Notes under the pieces: generated by a model | Seen by the model: the letters and a program-made list of their open reading frames with translations, nothing else | Database searches by the model: none | Told to the model about the DNA's origin: nothing | Position numbers and translations under genes: made by a program | Shown here: piece after piece, positions 33,506-41,694 of the stretch | Position numbering within the stretch: position 1 is the first letter of the stretch | Layout: each line of letters starts with the position of its first letter | NCBI RefSeq assembly: GCF_024172095.1 | Contig: NZ_JAMZDX010000007.1 | Span: forward strand, 124,001 to 188,000 | From: Kitasatospora cinereorecta | Lineage (GTDB): Bacteria; Actinomycetota; Actinomycetes; Streptomycetales; Streptomycetaceae | Reading direction: 5' to 3' | DNA: 64,000 nt

Positions 33506-34546
33506 TCAGACCGTGCAGAGGAAGGCGTGCAGGTACGGGTTGACCGGCGCGACCGACTCCAGGCGCAGCCCGGACTCCTCGATCAGCCCGGTCATGCTCG
33601 CCTCGGTGTGCTTGGCACCGCCGACGTTGAGCAGCAGCAGCAGGTCCATCGCCGCCGTGAACCGCATCGAGGGGGTGTCGTCGACCAGGTTCTCCACGAT
33701 CACCACCCGCGCCCCCGGACCGGCCGCCTTCCGGACGTTGGCCAGGGTGCGGCGGGTGGACTCGTCGTCCCACTCCAGGATGTTCTTGATCAGGTAGAGG
33801 TCGGCCCGGACCGGGATCGCGGTCCGGCAGTCGCCCGGCACCAGCTTCGCCCGGTCGGCGAACTCGCCGCCAGGGCGCAGCCGTTCGTCCGCCTGGGCGA
33901 CCACCTTGGGCAGGTCGAGCAGGGTGCCGTGGAGCTCGGGGTGGCGCTCCAGCAGGCTGGCCAGGACCATGCCCTGGCCGCCGCCGACGTCCACCACCGA
34001 GGAGATGCCGGTGAGGTCCAGGAAGGCGGTCAGGTCGCGGGCGGACTGGCGGCTGGACTGGGTCATCGCCCGGTCGAACAGCGCCGCCGAGTCCGGGGCG
34101 TCGTTGTGCAGGTAGTCGAAGAACTCCTTGCCGAAGGTGTCCGCGAACACGCTCCGGCCGGTGCGCACCGCGTCGTCCAGGCGGCCCCAGGACTGCCAGG
34201 TCCACGGTTCGGTGCACCACAGGGCGATGTAGCGCAGGCTGCCCGGCTCGTCCTCGCGCAGCAGGCGGGAGAGCGGGGTGTGCGCGTACCGGCCGTCGCC
34301 GGTCTCGCTGAAGATCTCGTAGCAGGTGAGGGCGCGCAGCAGCCGGGCGAGCGGGCGGGGTTCGACGCCCAGGTGGGCGGCGAGCTCGGCCGGGGTGGCC
34401 GGCTCCTCGCCGAGGGCGTCGGCGACGCCGAGCCGGGCGGCGGCCCGCACCGCGCCCGCGCAGGCGGCGCCGAAGACCAGTTCGCGCAGCAGCATCGAGG
34501 GCGGGGCACCGGCGGTGTCGGAGGGGGCGGCGGTGGCGGTGGCCAT
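33506..34546 (-). CDS. Methyltransferase of the acetylserotonin/TcmN type
   Basis: 346 aa. N-terminal helical dimerisation domain (about 20-100; LRELVFGAACAGAVRAAARLGVADAL, HLGVEPRPLARLLRAL) and SAM fold with VVDVGGGQGMVLASLL (motif I), LDLPKVVAQAD and PGDCRTAIP. The catalytic-His motif of O-methyltransferases in this family (typically LHDWDDE) reads LEWDDE here: the His is missing. So it may methylate another atom or use a different base. Close to the pigment cluster but separated from it by the sortase locus and on the other strand; a tailoring role is only possible. Confidence 0.82.
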   Translation of the reverse strand: MATATAAPSDTAGAPPSMLLRELVFGAACAGAVRAAARLGVADALGEEPATPAELAAHLGVEPRPLARLLRALTCYEIFSETGDGRYAHTPLSRLLREDEPGSLRYIALWCTEPWTWQSWGRLDDAVRTGRSVFADTFGKEFFDYLHNDAPDSAALFDRAMTQSSRQSARDLTAFLDLTGISSVVDVGGGQGMVLASLLERHPELHGTLLDLPKVVAQADERLRPGGEFADRAKLVPGDCRTAIPVRADLYLIKNILEWDDESTRRTLANVRKAAGPGARVVIVENLVDDTPSMRFTAAMDLLLLLNVGGAKHTEASMTGLIEESGLRLESVAPVNPYLHAFLCTV

Positions 34547-34676
34547 GGGTACGGCCTTTCTCGGGTTCTGGCTTTCGCGGGTTCGGACTCCGGCCGAATC
34601 CGGCCGGGGAGTCCGCGGGTTCGAGCGGCCCGGCGCGCTCCGGCAGGGGTCGGCCGGCGCGCCGGGGGCGCGGGGG

Positions 34677-35741
34677 TCAGCAGTGCCCGGCGGGCTGCGA
34701 GACGCGGCAGGTGTTCGCGCTGAACACGTTGCCGGCGCCGGTGTCGCGGTCGGCGAGATCGGCCGGGCCGTTGTTCCACAGCAGGTTCCCGGTGACCGTG
34801 GCCCGGGCGTTGGGCGCGCCGACCAGGCTCCGGTACAGCACGATCCCGCCGGACATCGGCGAGGAACCGGAGTTGTCGCCGACCGTGTTGCCGACCACCC
34901 GGGTGTCCTCGGTGCCGGTCAGCAGGATGCCGGTGCCCTGGATGAAGTCCAGCCGCGGATTGGGCGCGCAGTAGCGGTTGTTGCCGGTCACCACGTTCGC
35001 CCGGACCTCCAGTGCGCCGGCCCGCGGCACCCCCTCGTCGCCGACCACGAACACACCGCCGCAGTTGTCGCTGATCCGGTTGCCCTCCACGGTCATGTCC
35101 CGGGTGCGGCGCAGCACCACGCCGATCCGGTTGCCGGTGAGGCGGTTGCCGGCGATCTCGGTGCCGAGGGTGTCGATCGCGCCGCCCTCCTGGTCCACCG
35201 AGTTGGCGACGAAGATGCCGGCCTGCCCGTTGTCCCGGGACTCGTTGCCCACCAGCACGGCGCGGGTGGACCGCTCCTGGCTGATGCCCTGCTGCCCGTT
35301 GTGGTGCGAGAGGACGCCTCGGACGGTGAGCGCGTCGGTGCCGGAGGCGTTCAGGCCGTTCTTTGTGAACCCGGTGAGCGTCAGCGACTCGACGCTCACC
35401 CCCCGGACGGGCCCGGAGACATCGCCGACGACGCACAGGCCGTGGCCCGCCCGGGCGCACGCCGAGGTGTCGGCCGGATCCGGTGTCAGGACGGTCGCGG
35501 CGCCCTGGCCGCGCAGGATCAGCCGGTCGGTGGAGACGGTGACGCTGCCGGGATAGGTGCCGGCCGCCAGCTCCACCACCTCACCGGGCGCGGCCGCGTC
35601 CACCGCGGCCTGGACGGACTCGCCCGGGTGCACCAGGTGCACGCTCGGGGCGGTGGGGGCGGCGGCGGTCGCGGGCGCGGCCGTCACGGTCAGCAGGAGG
35701 GCGGCGGCCGCAGTCGCGGCCGCACCGAGTCGAGCAGTCAT
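34677..35741 (-). CDS. Secreted right-handed parallel beta-helix protein
   Basis: 354 aa from MTARLGAAATAAAA. Signal peptide (cleavage after ATAAA region), then HLVHPGESVQAAVDAAAPGEVVELAAGTYPGSVTVSTDRLILRG, the standard start of NosD/pectate-lyase-like beta-helix proteins, and at least eight coils with Asn/Gly ladders (GNESRDNGQAGIFV, GNRLTGNRIGVVL, GNRISDNCGGVFVV, GNTVGDNSGS). Cys pairs are present near residues 95-107 and at the C-terminus. Probably an extracellular polysaccharide-binding protein or lyase; catalytic residues cannot be assigned. Confidence 0.78.
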   Translation of the reverse strand: MTARLGAAATAAAALLLTVTAAPATAAAPTAPSVHLVHPGESVQAAVDAAAPGEVVELAAGTYPGSVTVSTDRLILRGQGAATVLTPDPADTSACARAGHGLCVVGDVSGPVRGVSVESLTLTGFTKNGLNASGTDALTVRGVLSHHNGQQGISQERSTRAVLVGNESRDNGQAGIFVANSVDQEGGAIDTLGTEIAGNRLTGNRIGVVLRRTRDMTVEGNRISDNCGGVFVVGDEGVPRAGALEVRANVVTGNNRYCAPNPRLDFIQGTGILLTGTEDTRVVGNTVGDNSGSSPMSGGIVLYRSLVGAPNARATVTGNLLWNNGPADLADRDTGAGNVFSANTCRVSQPAGHC

Positions 35742-35947
35742 GGTTCGGGTGACCCGCTTCGCGTCGAGTGGCGTGGGAACGGCGGCCCGTGAATGGGCCG
35801 CCCGTTCGACGCTAGGTACGGCTCCGGGTGCGCTGCCACTTCTGTACAGCCGCAAGGGCGTTCCCCGGACGGACGCCGTACACCCGATCGGAGTCCGCCA
35901 CGGCCCGGCGACGGGCCTGCGCGGCCGATCGGCGCGACCATGGACCC

Positions 35948-36109
35948 ATGGACACCAACACTGGACGGGTCATCGACGAGCAGACCGAACTCGCCCGCCT
36001 CCTGGAGGCCGGCGCCGAGACCGAAGCCGAATCGGAACCGTCGGAGACCGACGGCTGCACCGACCTCCACGGCGACTACGAGGACATCATCCTCCGCTCG
36101 GTCAACTGA
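35948..36109 (+). CDS. Small acidic protein of unknown function
   Basis: 53 aa. Acidic and helix-prone in the first 30 residues (EQTELARLLEAGAETEAESE), ending GCTDLHGDYEDIILRSVN with one Cys. There is no good ribosome-binding site, so it might be spurious, but codon use is fully actinomycete-like. It lies between two divergent secreted or membrane protein genes and 94 bp upstream of the beta-solenoid membrane protein. No family recognised. Confidence 0.35.
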   Translation: MDTNTGRVIDEQTELARLLEAGAETEAESEPSETDGCTDLHGDYEDIILRSVN

Positions 36110-36202
36110 CCCGCCGCACCCCGTCCGAGACCCCCTCCCGCCGATCCGGGTGATCACCCTAGGATTCCGAGTCGTACGGGGTGGACACGGGGGAGGCACA
36201 GG

Positions 36203-37714
36203 GTGTCGGGGTACGCGTCGGGGTATGCGGGGGCGAACGAGGCCGAGGACCGGGTGTGGCGGGCCTTCGCGAGCGGCAGCCGGGTCGACCTGCGGGCCGG
36301 CGCCGACGAGGACGTCCGCGCCGGCGGCAGCTGGGGCGAGGAACGGACCGTACGGGCCGAGGTGCTGAAGGCCCTGCTGGTCGGCGGGCAGCCCGGCGCG
36401 CTGCGGCTGGCCGGCGCCCGGATCACCGGCGCGCTCGACCTCGGCGACACCACCGTGCCGCACGCCCTCACGCTGGACGGCTGCCACCTCGACCAACCGG
36501 TGGTGCTGCGCGGCGCCTCGCTGCGCTCCACCGAGCTGCTCCGCTGCCGGATACCCGGCCTGGACGGCTGGCTGGTGCGGGTCGACGGCAACCTCTTCCT
36601 CGAGGGTTCGGTGATCGAGGGGCGGCTCACCCTCACCCGCGCGCACGTCACCGGGGAGCTGCGGCTCAGCGGCGCCGAGCTGACCGCACGCGAACTCCTC
36701 GGTGAGGGCGCCGGCCCCGACGGCCCCACGCCCGACCCGGACGGCGCCGCGTGGGCGCTGTGGGCCGGCGGCATGGTGCTCGACGGCGGCTGCTTCGCCC
36801 GCCACGGCTTCACCGCGCGCGGCGGACTGCGCCTGGTCGGCGCCCAGTTCAACGGCGGCCTGTTCATGGAGGGAGCCACCGTCGTGAACCCGCGCGGCGA
36901 CGCGCTGAGCGGCGACGACCTCACCGCCTCCACCGTGGTGCTCAGCGACGGCTTCACCGCCCGCGGCGCGATCCGGCTGCCCGGCGCCACCGTCCGCAGC
37001 CGGTTCACGCTCGACGGCGCCGTGCTCGACGGCGCACTGGACGCCCCCCGGCTGCGCGCCGGCGACCTCCGGCTCACTGTCGCCGCCGTCCCCACCGGCC
37101 CGGTCGACCTCCAGGAGGCGCAGGTCGGCGTCCTGCACGACAACGCCCGCAGCTGGCCCGCCGACACCCGGCTCGACGGCTTCGTCTACACCTCCATCGA
37201 GCAGCCCGCCACGGACGCCGCCGCGGTCGACCGGCGGCTCGCCTGGCTGGAGGCCCTGCCCGGGTACGCGCCGCAGCCGTACGAGCAACTCGCCGCCTGG
37301 TACCGGAGGATCGGGCACGACGACGACGCCCGGCGGGTGCTGCTCGCCAAGCAGCGCCGGCGCCGGCGCACCCTGCACCCGCTGGGGCGGCTGTGGGGCC
37401 GGCTGATGGACGTCACCGTCGGCTACGGCTACCGGCCCTGGCAGGCCGGGCTGTGGCTGCTGGTGCTCACCGCACTCGGCACCGTCCTCTTCCGCCACGG
37501 TACGGCCACGCCCGTCCAGGCCGGGCAGGGCGCGCCGTTCAACCCGCTGATCTACACGCTCGACCTGCTGATCCCGATCGGCGGACTCGGACAGCGCGCC
37601 GCCTGGTACTGGACCGACTACCACCAGTGGGTCGGCTACGGGCTGATCGCGGCCGGCTGGGTGCTGACCACCGCCGTGCTGGCCGGGGTCACCCGCTCGC
37701 TCAACCGCGGCTGA
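36203..37714 (+). CDS. Beta-solenoid protein with C-terminal membrane helices
   Basis: 503 aa, GTG start with GGGAGG upstream. Residues 60-320 are pentapeptide-like repeats (ALRLAGARITGALDLGDTTVPHALTLDGC, LRLSGAELTARELL, LRLVGAQFNGGLFMEGATV), predicting a quadrilateral beta-solenoid. Residues 330-390 are helical and basic (KQRRRRRTLHPLGRLWGRLMD), followed by three membrane helices (about 410-430, 448-462, 476-498). Homologues are often labelled membrane-associated oxidoreductase, but no nucleotide-binding motif is present, so that name is not supported. The solenoid would face the cytoplasm. Function unknown. Confidence 0.75.
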   Translation: MSGYASGYAGANEAEDRVWRAFASGSRVDLRAGADEDVRAGGSWGEERTVRAEVLKALLVGGQPGALRLAGARITGALDLGDTTVPHALTLDGCHLDQPVVLRGASLRSTELLRCRIPGLDGWLVRVDGNLFLEGSVIEGRLTLTRAHVTGELRLSGAELTARELLGEGAGPDGPTPDPDGAAWALWAGGMVLDGGCFARHGFTARGGLRLVGAQFNGGLFMEGATVVNPRGDALSGDDLTASTVVLSDGFTARGAIRLPGATVRSRFTLDGAVLDGALDAPRLRAGDLRLTVAAVPTGPVDLQEAQVGVLHDNARSWPADTRLDGFVYTSIEQPATDAAAVDRRLAWLEALPGYAPQPYEQLAAWYRRIGHDDDARRVLLAKQRRRRRTLHPLGRLWGRLMDVTVGYGYRPWQAGLWLLVLTALGTVLFRHGTATPVQAGQGAPFNPLIYTLDLLIPIGGLGQRAAWYWTDYHQWVGYGLIAAGWVLTTAVLAGVTRSLNRG

Positions 37715-39325
37715 TCAGCCGACGGGCTGCTGCTCCCGGTCGGCCCGGTGGTCCGGTACGGGGACGGCCGCGCCTCGGCGGCCGCGCAGCAGGTACCAGG
37801 AGAGCGCGGCGGAGGCCAGCAGCAGCCCGGCGGCCAGCCAGGCCGCGGTGTTCATCCCGTGGACGAACGCGCCCCGGGCGCCGGCCAGCAACTGCTCGCC
37901 GAGCGGACCGGGCAGCGTCCCGGCCACCTCGACCGCGCCGCCGATCGACTGGCGGGCCTGCTCGGCGGCGGCCGCACCGGTCCCGGCCGGGAGCGTCACC
38001 GCACCCGAGTACAGGGCGGTGACCACCGAGCCGACCAGGGCGATGCCGAGCGCGGTGCCCAGCTCGTACGCCGTCTCCGAGACGGCCGACGCCGCACCCG
38101 ACTTGGCGGCCGGGGACGCGCCCAGCACCAGGTCGGAGGCGAGCGTGTACACCACGCCCTCGGCGGTGCCGACCGCCAGGAACGCCACACCCAGCAGCAG
38201 GTAGCCGCTGTCCTCCCGGACGAAGCCCAGCAGCCCGATGCCGACACCCATGGCGAGCAGACCCGCCGTCAGGGTGGCCCGGGCACCCGAGCGGCGGACC
38301 ACCCGGGCGGTGAGCAGACCGCCCACCACGGCGCCCACGAAGGCGGGCATCTCCGCGACACCGGCCGCCAGCGGCGCGTACCCGCGGACCAGCTGCAGGT
38401 ACTGCGACATGAAGAACACCACGCCGGACAGGCCGATCAGGGCGGTCAGCGATGCCACCACCGCGGCGGTGAACCGCCGGTCGGCGAACAGCCGGACGTC
38501 CAGCAGCGGGGTCTCCAACCGCAGCTGGCGGCGGACGAACGCGACCAGCGCGGCCGACCCCAGCACCAGCGCGACCGGGACCGTCCAGGAGTGCAGGCCC
38601 TCGGCGGCCAGCTCCTTGATCGCGTAGACCACGCCGATGACACCCGCCATCGACAGGAACACGCTCAGCACGTCCCAGCGGCCCGGGCGCGGGTCGCGGG
38701 ACTCCGGCAGCAGCCAGGCGCCGAGCACCAGCAGCAGGACCAGCACCGGCAGGTTGAGCAGGAAGACCGAACCCCACCAGAAGTGCTCCAGCAGCAGGCC
38801 GCCGACCAGCGGGCCGAGCGCCGCGCCGGCCGTCGCACCGGCACCCCAGATGCCGATCGCGGTCGCCCGCTCACGGGCGTCCGGGAAGAGCGTACGGATG
38901 AGGGAGAGGGTGGCCGGCATGATCGTCGCGCCGGCCACGCCGAGCAGCGCCCGGGCGAGGATCAGCCAGCCCGGACCGGGCGCGTACGCCGCGAGGAGGG
39001 AGGCGACGCCGAACGCCGCCGAACCGACCAGCAGCACCCGCTTGCGGCCGACCCGGTCGCTGAGGGCGCCCATCGAGACCAGCAGGCCGGCCAGGACGAA
39101 GGAGTAGCTGTCGCCGATCCACAGCAGCTGGGTGCCGCTGGGACGGAGGGTCTCACTGATGGAGGGAAGGGCCAGGGACAGCACCGTCGCGTCGACCGCG
39201 ACCAGGGTGACGGCCAGGACGAGCACGCCGAGGCCGACCCAGCGGCGGTCGGTTGCTCCGTGGGTGCTTGCTGGGTGAGTGGTTGCTCCGCGGTCGGTCG
39301 AGCCGGGGGCAGGGGTCTTGCTCAT
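37715..39325 (-). CDS. MFS drug exporter, DHA2 (EmrB/QacA) family
   Basis: 536 aa. Motif A GALSDRVGRKRVLLVG, first-helix VAVDATVLSLALPSI and antiporter motif C AGATAGAALGPLVGG mark a 14-helix proton-drug antiporter. Its ATG overlaps the stop of the upstream TetR gene (ATGA), so repressor and pump form one operon driven from the dyad-bearing promoter at 39895. This is the classical self-regulated multidrug-efflux arrangement. Confidence 0.9.
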   Translation of the reverse strand: MSKTPAPGSTDRGATTHPASTHGATDRRWVGLGVLVLAVTLVAVDATVLSLALPSISETLRPSGTQLLWIGDSYSFVLAGLLVSMGALSDRVGRKRVLLVGSAAFGVASLLAAYAPGPGWLILARALLGVAGATIMPATLSLIRTLFPDARERATAIGIWGAGATAGAALGPLVGGLLLEHFWWGSVFLLNLPVLVLLLVLGAWLLPESRDPRPGRWDVLSVFLSMAGVIGVVYAIKELAAEGLHSWTVPVALVLGSAALVAFVRRQLRLETPLLDVRLFADRRFTAAVVASLTALIGLSGVVFFMSQYLQLVRGYAPLAAGVAEMPAFVGAVVGGLLTARVVRRSGARATLTAGLLAMGVGIGLLGFVREDSGYLLLGVAFLAVGTAEGVVYTLASDLVLGASPAAKSGAASAVSETAYELGTALGIALVGSVVTALYSGAVTLPAGTGAAAAEQARQSIGGAVEVAGTLPGPLGEQLLAGARGAFVHGMNTAAWLAAGLLLASAALSWYLLRGRRGAAVPVPDHRADREQQPVG

Positions 39326-39876
39326 GGGGTATCGGGTCTCCGTAGGGCGCCGCCGAGGAAGAGCTCGGCGAGCGAGAAGGCACCGTCGCGCGGGGCCAGG
39401 CGGCCGTCCTGGACGGCCCAGCCGATGCCGGCCACCAGGTCGAAGAACGCCTCGCTGAGCCAGCCGGCCGACAGTTCGATCCGGAACACGCCCTGCTGCT
39501 GCCCGCGCAGGAACAGCGCGCGGACGCGGGCGTCCTGGACCTCCCAGAGGTCGTTGATCCCGGGGTCGTCGTAGAGCTGGTTCTCACCGGCCAGGAAGGC
39601 GCACAGCGCCGCGTCCGGTACGACCGCGTCCACCAGGCGGCGCAGGGCGGCCTGGGCGTCGCCCTCCTCGATCCGTGCCGTGTCCAGCGCGGCGGCGAAG
39701 CGGCGCAGGCCCAGCGTGCCCACCTCGCGGATCAGCGCCTCGCGGCCCGGGAAGATCCGGTGCAGCGTGGCCCGGCTGATGCCGGCGGCGCGGGCGATCT
39801 CGTCGAGATGCGCCGTCGGACGGCGGGAGAGCACGCCCACGGCGGCCTCGAGCACGGAGTCGCGGTCGGTTGCCAT
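39322..39876 (-). CDS. TetR family repressor of the adjacent efflux pump
   Basis: 184 aa. HTH in RDSVLEAAVGVLSRRPTAHLDEIARAAGISRATLHRIFPGREALI (residues about 5-50); C-terminal helical ligand pocket. Transcribed with the MFS exporter downstream and preceded, 19 bp before its start codon, by a perfect 20-bp inverted repeat, so autorepression relieved by pump substrates is likely. Confidence 0.88.
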   Translation of the reverse strand: MATDRDSVLEAAVGVLSRRPTAHLDEIARAAGISRATLHRIFPGREALIREVGTLGLRRFAAALDTARIEEGDAQAALRRLVDAVVPDAALCAFLAGENQLYDDPGINDLWEVQDARVRALFLRGQQQGVFRIELSAGWLSEAFFDLVAGIGWAVQDGRLAPRDGAFSLAELFLGGALRRPDTP

Positions 39877-39894
39877 GAGCCGAGTGTAGAGCAG

Positions 39895-39914
39895 ATGAGA
39901 CGTTGATGTCTCAT
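39895..39914. promoter_or_regulatory. Operator dyad of the TetR-MFS operon
   Basis: ATGAGAC-GTTGAT-GTCTCAT: two 7-bp arms, perfect symmetry, 6-bp spacer, in an unusually AT-rich stretch 19 bp upstream of the TetR start. Size and position are typical of TetR operators overlapping the promoter. Confidence 0.75.
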
Positions 39915-39964
39915 TCTATTGATCGGGATCTCAGGGGGCGGGCGGAGGGTCGGGGGAACGCGCG

Positions 39965-39999
39965 GAGGCCGGGGACCGCGGGTGGCGGTCTCCGGCCTC
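39965..39999 (-). terminator. Terminator after the SepF-like gene
   Basis: 15-bp arms (GAGGCCGGGGACCGC and GCGGTCTCCGGCCTC, one G-T pair) with a 5-nt loop, 35 bp past the stop of the SepF-like gene on the minus strand. Confidence 0.7.
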
Positions 40000-40033
40000 G
40001 GGTGTGCGCGGGGGGAAGGGGGTGGCGCGGGGG

Positions 40034-40432
40034 TCAGCTCTGGTTGTAGAAGCCGGACTCGTCGAGCGGGCGGTCGATGACCGTGACCTCGACGTCGGCG
40101 GGGGTCAGCAGGAACACCCGGCGGGCGATCCGCTCGATGCCGCCGCGAGTGCCGAAGATCAGGCCGGACGCGAAGTCGACCATGCGCTTGGCCTCGGCCT
40201 CCTCCATCTCGGTGAGGTCCATGACCACCGGGACGGCGGAGCGGATGTGCTCGCCGACCGTCCGGGCCGCCTCGAAGCCGGTCGGCCGCAGCGAGACGAT
40301 CTTCGCCGGCGCGGCCGGGAGGGCGGTGGGGATGGTCTCCTCACTGTCCCACTGATCCTCGTACACGGCGGCCGCGTAGTTCCCGGAGGGCATCAGCCAC
40401 CCGTTGTGGTGCTCGTCGCGAAGTGCTCCCAT
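40034..40432 (-). CDS. SepF-like cell division protein (paralogue)
   Basis: 132 aa from MGALRDEHHNGW. C-terminal SepF domain (residues about 60-130): KIVSLRPTGFEAARTVGEHIRSAVPVVMDLTEMEEAEAKRMVDFASGLIFGTRGGIERIARRVFLLTPADVEV. SepF anchors and remodels FtsZ in Gram-positives. This copy lacks the clear N-terminal amphipathic membrane helix and is not in the dcw/ftsZ neighbourhood, so it is likely one of the extra SepF-like proteins of streptomycetes (SflA/SflB type), which affect Z-ring and spore septation. Monocistronic. Confidence 0.85.
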   Translation of the reverse strand: MGALRDEHHNGWLMPSGNYAAAVYEDQWDSEETIPTALPAAPAKIVSLRPTGFEAARTVGEHIRSAVPVVMDLTEMEEAEAKRMVDFASGLIFGTRGGIERIARRVFLLTPADVEVTVIDRPLDESGFYNQS

Positions 40433-40669
40433 GCCGCGCCTCCCTGTCTCGTCCCGTACGCGTCCCCCGGATGTGCGCATCGTTTTGACACGTCATCCAC
40501 TTGTTGGAACTGTCCGAGTATCGCACTGATCATCGCTCTGGTGCCCGCTCGCGACCGCCGGACGGGTTGTGGCGTGCGGGAAATCCTGGATTGTCCGGAT
40601 ATTCGGTGGGACGTCTCAGGTCTTCCGACGGTTGCGCGCGTAGACCATATCGGTGTCGATCAGGGAGTA

Positions 40670-40686
40670 GTTGACTGGCCGTCAAC
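40670..40686. repeat. 17-bp inverted repeat in the 40433-40701 gap
   Basis: GTTGAC-TGGCC-GTCAAC, perfect 6-bp arms, 16 bp past the DinB-like stop. The surrounding 269-bp gap is AT-rich for this genome and contains no gene I can support; it must hold the SepF-like promoter (minus strand). The repeat could be a weak terminator or a regulator site. Confidence 0.4.
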
Positions 40687-40701
40687 AATCATGTAACGGC
40701 T

Positions 40702-41235
40702 TCACTCCCCGGTGGCACCGTCGATGCGCTCCCGCAGCAGATCGGCGTGTCCGTTGTGCCGCGCGTACTCCTCGATCATGTGGACCAGGATCCAGCGCAG
40801 GGTGACGTCCTGGCCGCGGCGCTGCTTCTTGCCGACCACGTCCAGCGACACGCCGGCGGCGGCCGCGCGGGCCAGCTCCACCTGCTCGCGCCAGACGGCG
40901 AAGTCCGCCGCCGGGTCGGCGGAGTCGACGCCGTTGAAGTCGCCGTCCTCGTCCTCTTCGGTCCAGTAGAGCCCCTGGGGGCCGAGGTCCTGCCCGTCCA
41001 GGACCGACAGGAACCAATGCTGCTCGACCTCGGCCATGTGGCGGACCAGGCCGAGCAGCGACAGTGTCGACGGCGGGGTCGAGCGCTCGCGCAGCTGCTC
41101 GTCGGACAGGCCCTCGCACTTCAGGGCCAGGGTGGCGCGGTGGTAGTCCAGCCAGGCGGTCAGCATGGTGGTCTCGTCGGCGGCGTACGGCGGATCGAGG
41201 CGCGGGGAGGTGGTGTCGGAAGTCATGGCGGCCAT
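40702..41235 (-). CDS. DinB family protein (DUF664)
   Basis: 177 aa (a second Met three codons in is equally good). Four-helix DinB fold: TMLTAWLDYHRATLALKCEGLSDEQLRERSTPPSTLSLLGLVRHMAEVEQHWF supplies one metal His; the last helix HMIEEYARHNGHADLLRERIDG supplies two more. The family contains mycothiol- or bacillithiol-dependent metalloenzymes; mycothiol is the actinomycete thiol, so a mycothiol S-transferase-like role is possible but unproven. Confidence 0.85.
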   Translation of the reverse strand: MAAMTSDTTSPRLDPPYAADETTMLTAWLDYHRATLALKCEGLSDEQLRERSTPPSTLSLLGLVRHMAEVEQHWFLSVLDGQDLGPQGLYWTEEDEDGDFNGVDSADPAADFAVWREQVELARAAAAGVSLDVVGKKQRRGQDVTLRWILVHMIEEYARHNGHADLLRERIDGATGE

Positions 41236-41331
41236 GATGGTGTGCGGCCCGGGACGGTGCCAGTGTTTTTGCCGCGGTGCCTATGCTGGCTGCCGCCGAG
41301 GCGGTCGGTCCGTCAGGCCGGAGGGGGAGAG

Positions 41332-41694
41332 ATGCGCAAGGCACTGGTCGGGGTGAACCTGGCGGTCCGTCTGCTGTTGGAGCTGGTGGCACTGGTCGCC
41401 CTCGCGGTCGGCGGCTGGCACCTGCCGGGGCCGTGGCCCGTACGGCTGCTCGCCGCGGTGGCGCTGCCGGGCGTGGCCGCCGTGCTCTGGGGACGGTATG
41501 CGGCGCCCCGGCGCAGCAGACCCGAGGCGGTCACCGCGTGGTACCTGAGCCAGCTGGTGGTGTGGGGCGGGGCGGTCGCCGCGCTCGCGCTGAGCGGGTA
41601 CCCGCTGTGGGCGTGGGTGGTCGGCGTCGCGATGGGGGCCAACACGGTGATGCTGTGGGCGCTGGGGGAGTGGAGCCCGTCGATCAGGCGGTAG
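41332..41694 (+). CDS. YrdB family (DUF2568) membrane protein
   Basis: 120 aa, ATG with GAGGGGGAGA upstream. Four hydrophobic segments; conserved features LLLELVALVALAVGGW, PGVAAVLWGRYAAPR and TVMLWALGEW match small YrdB-like proteins of unknown function. Convergent with the TVP38-type gene, whose stop it overlaps by 11 bp. Confidence 0.78.
   Translation: MRKALVGVNLAVRLLLELVALVALAVGGWHLPGPWPVRLLAAVALPGVAAVLWGRYAAPRRSRPEAVTAWYLSQLVVWGGAVAALALSGYPLWAWVVGVAMGANTVMLWALGEWSPSIRR

Noticed and set aside
36203..37714. Naming the beta-solenoid membrane protein an oxidoreductase
   Set aside because: No Rossmann, flavin or heme motif is visible; the label is inherited annotation and the sequence shows pentapeptide-like repeats and membrane helices only.
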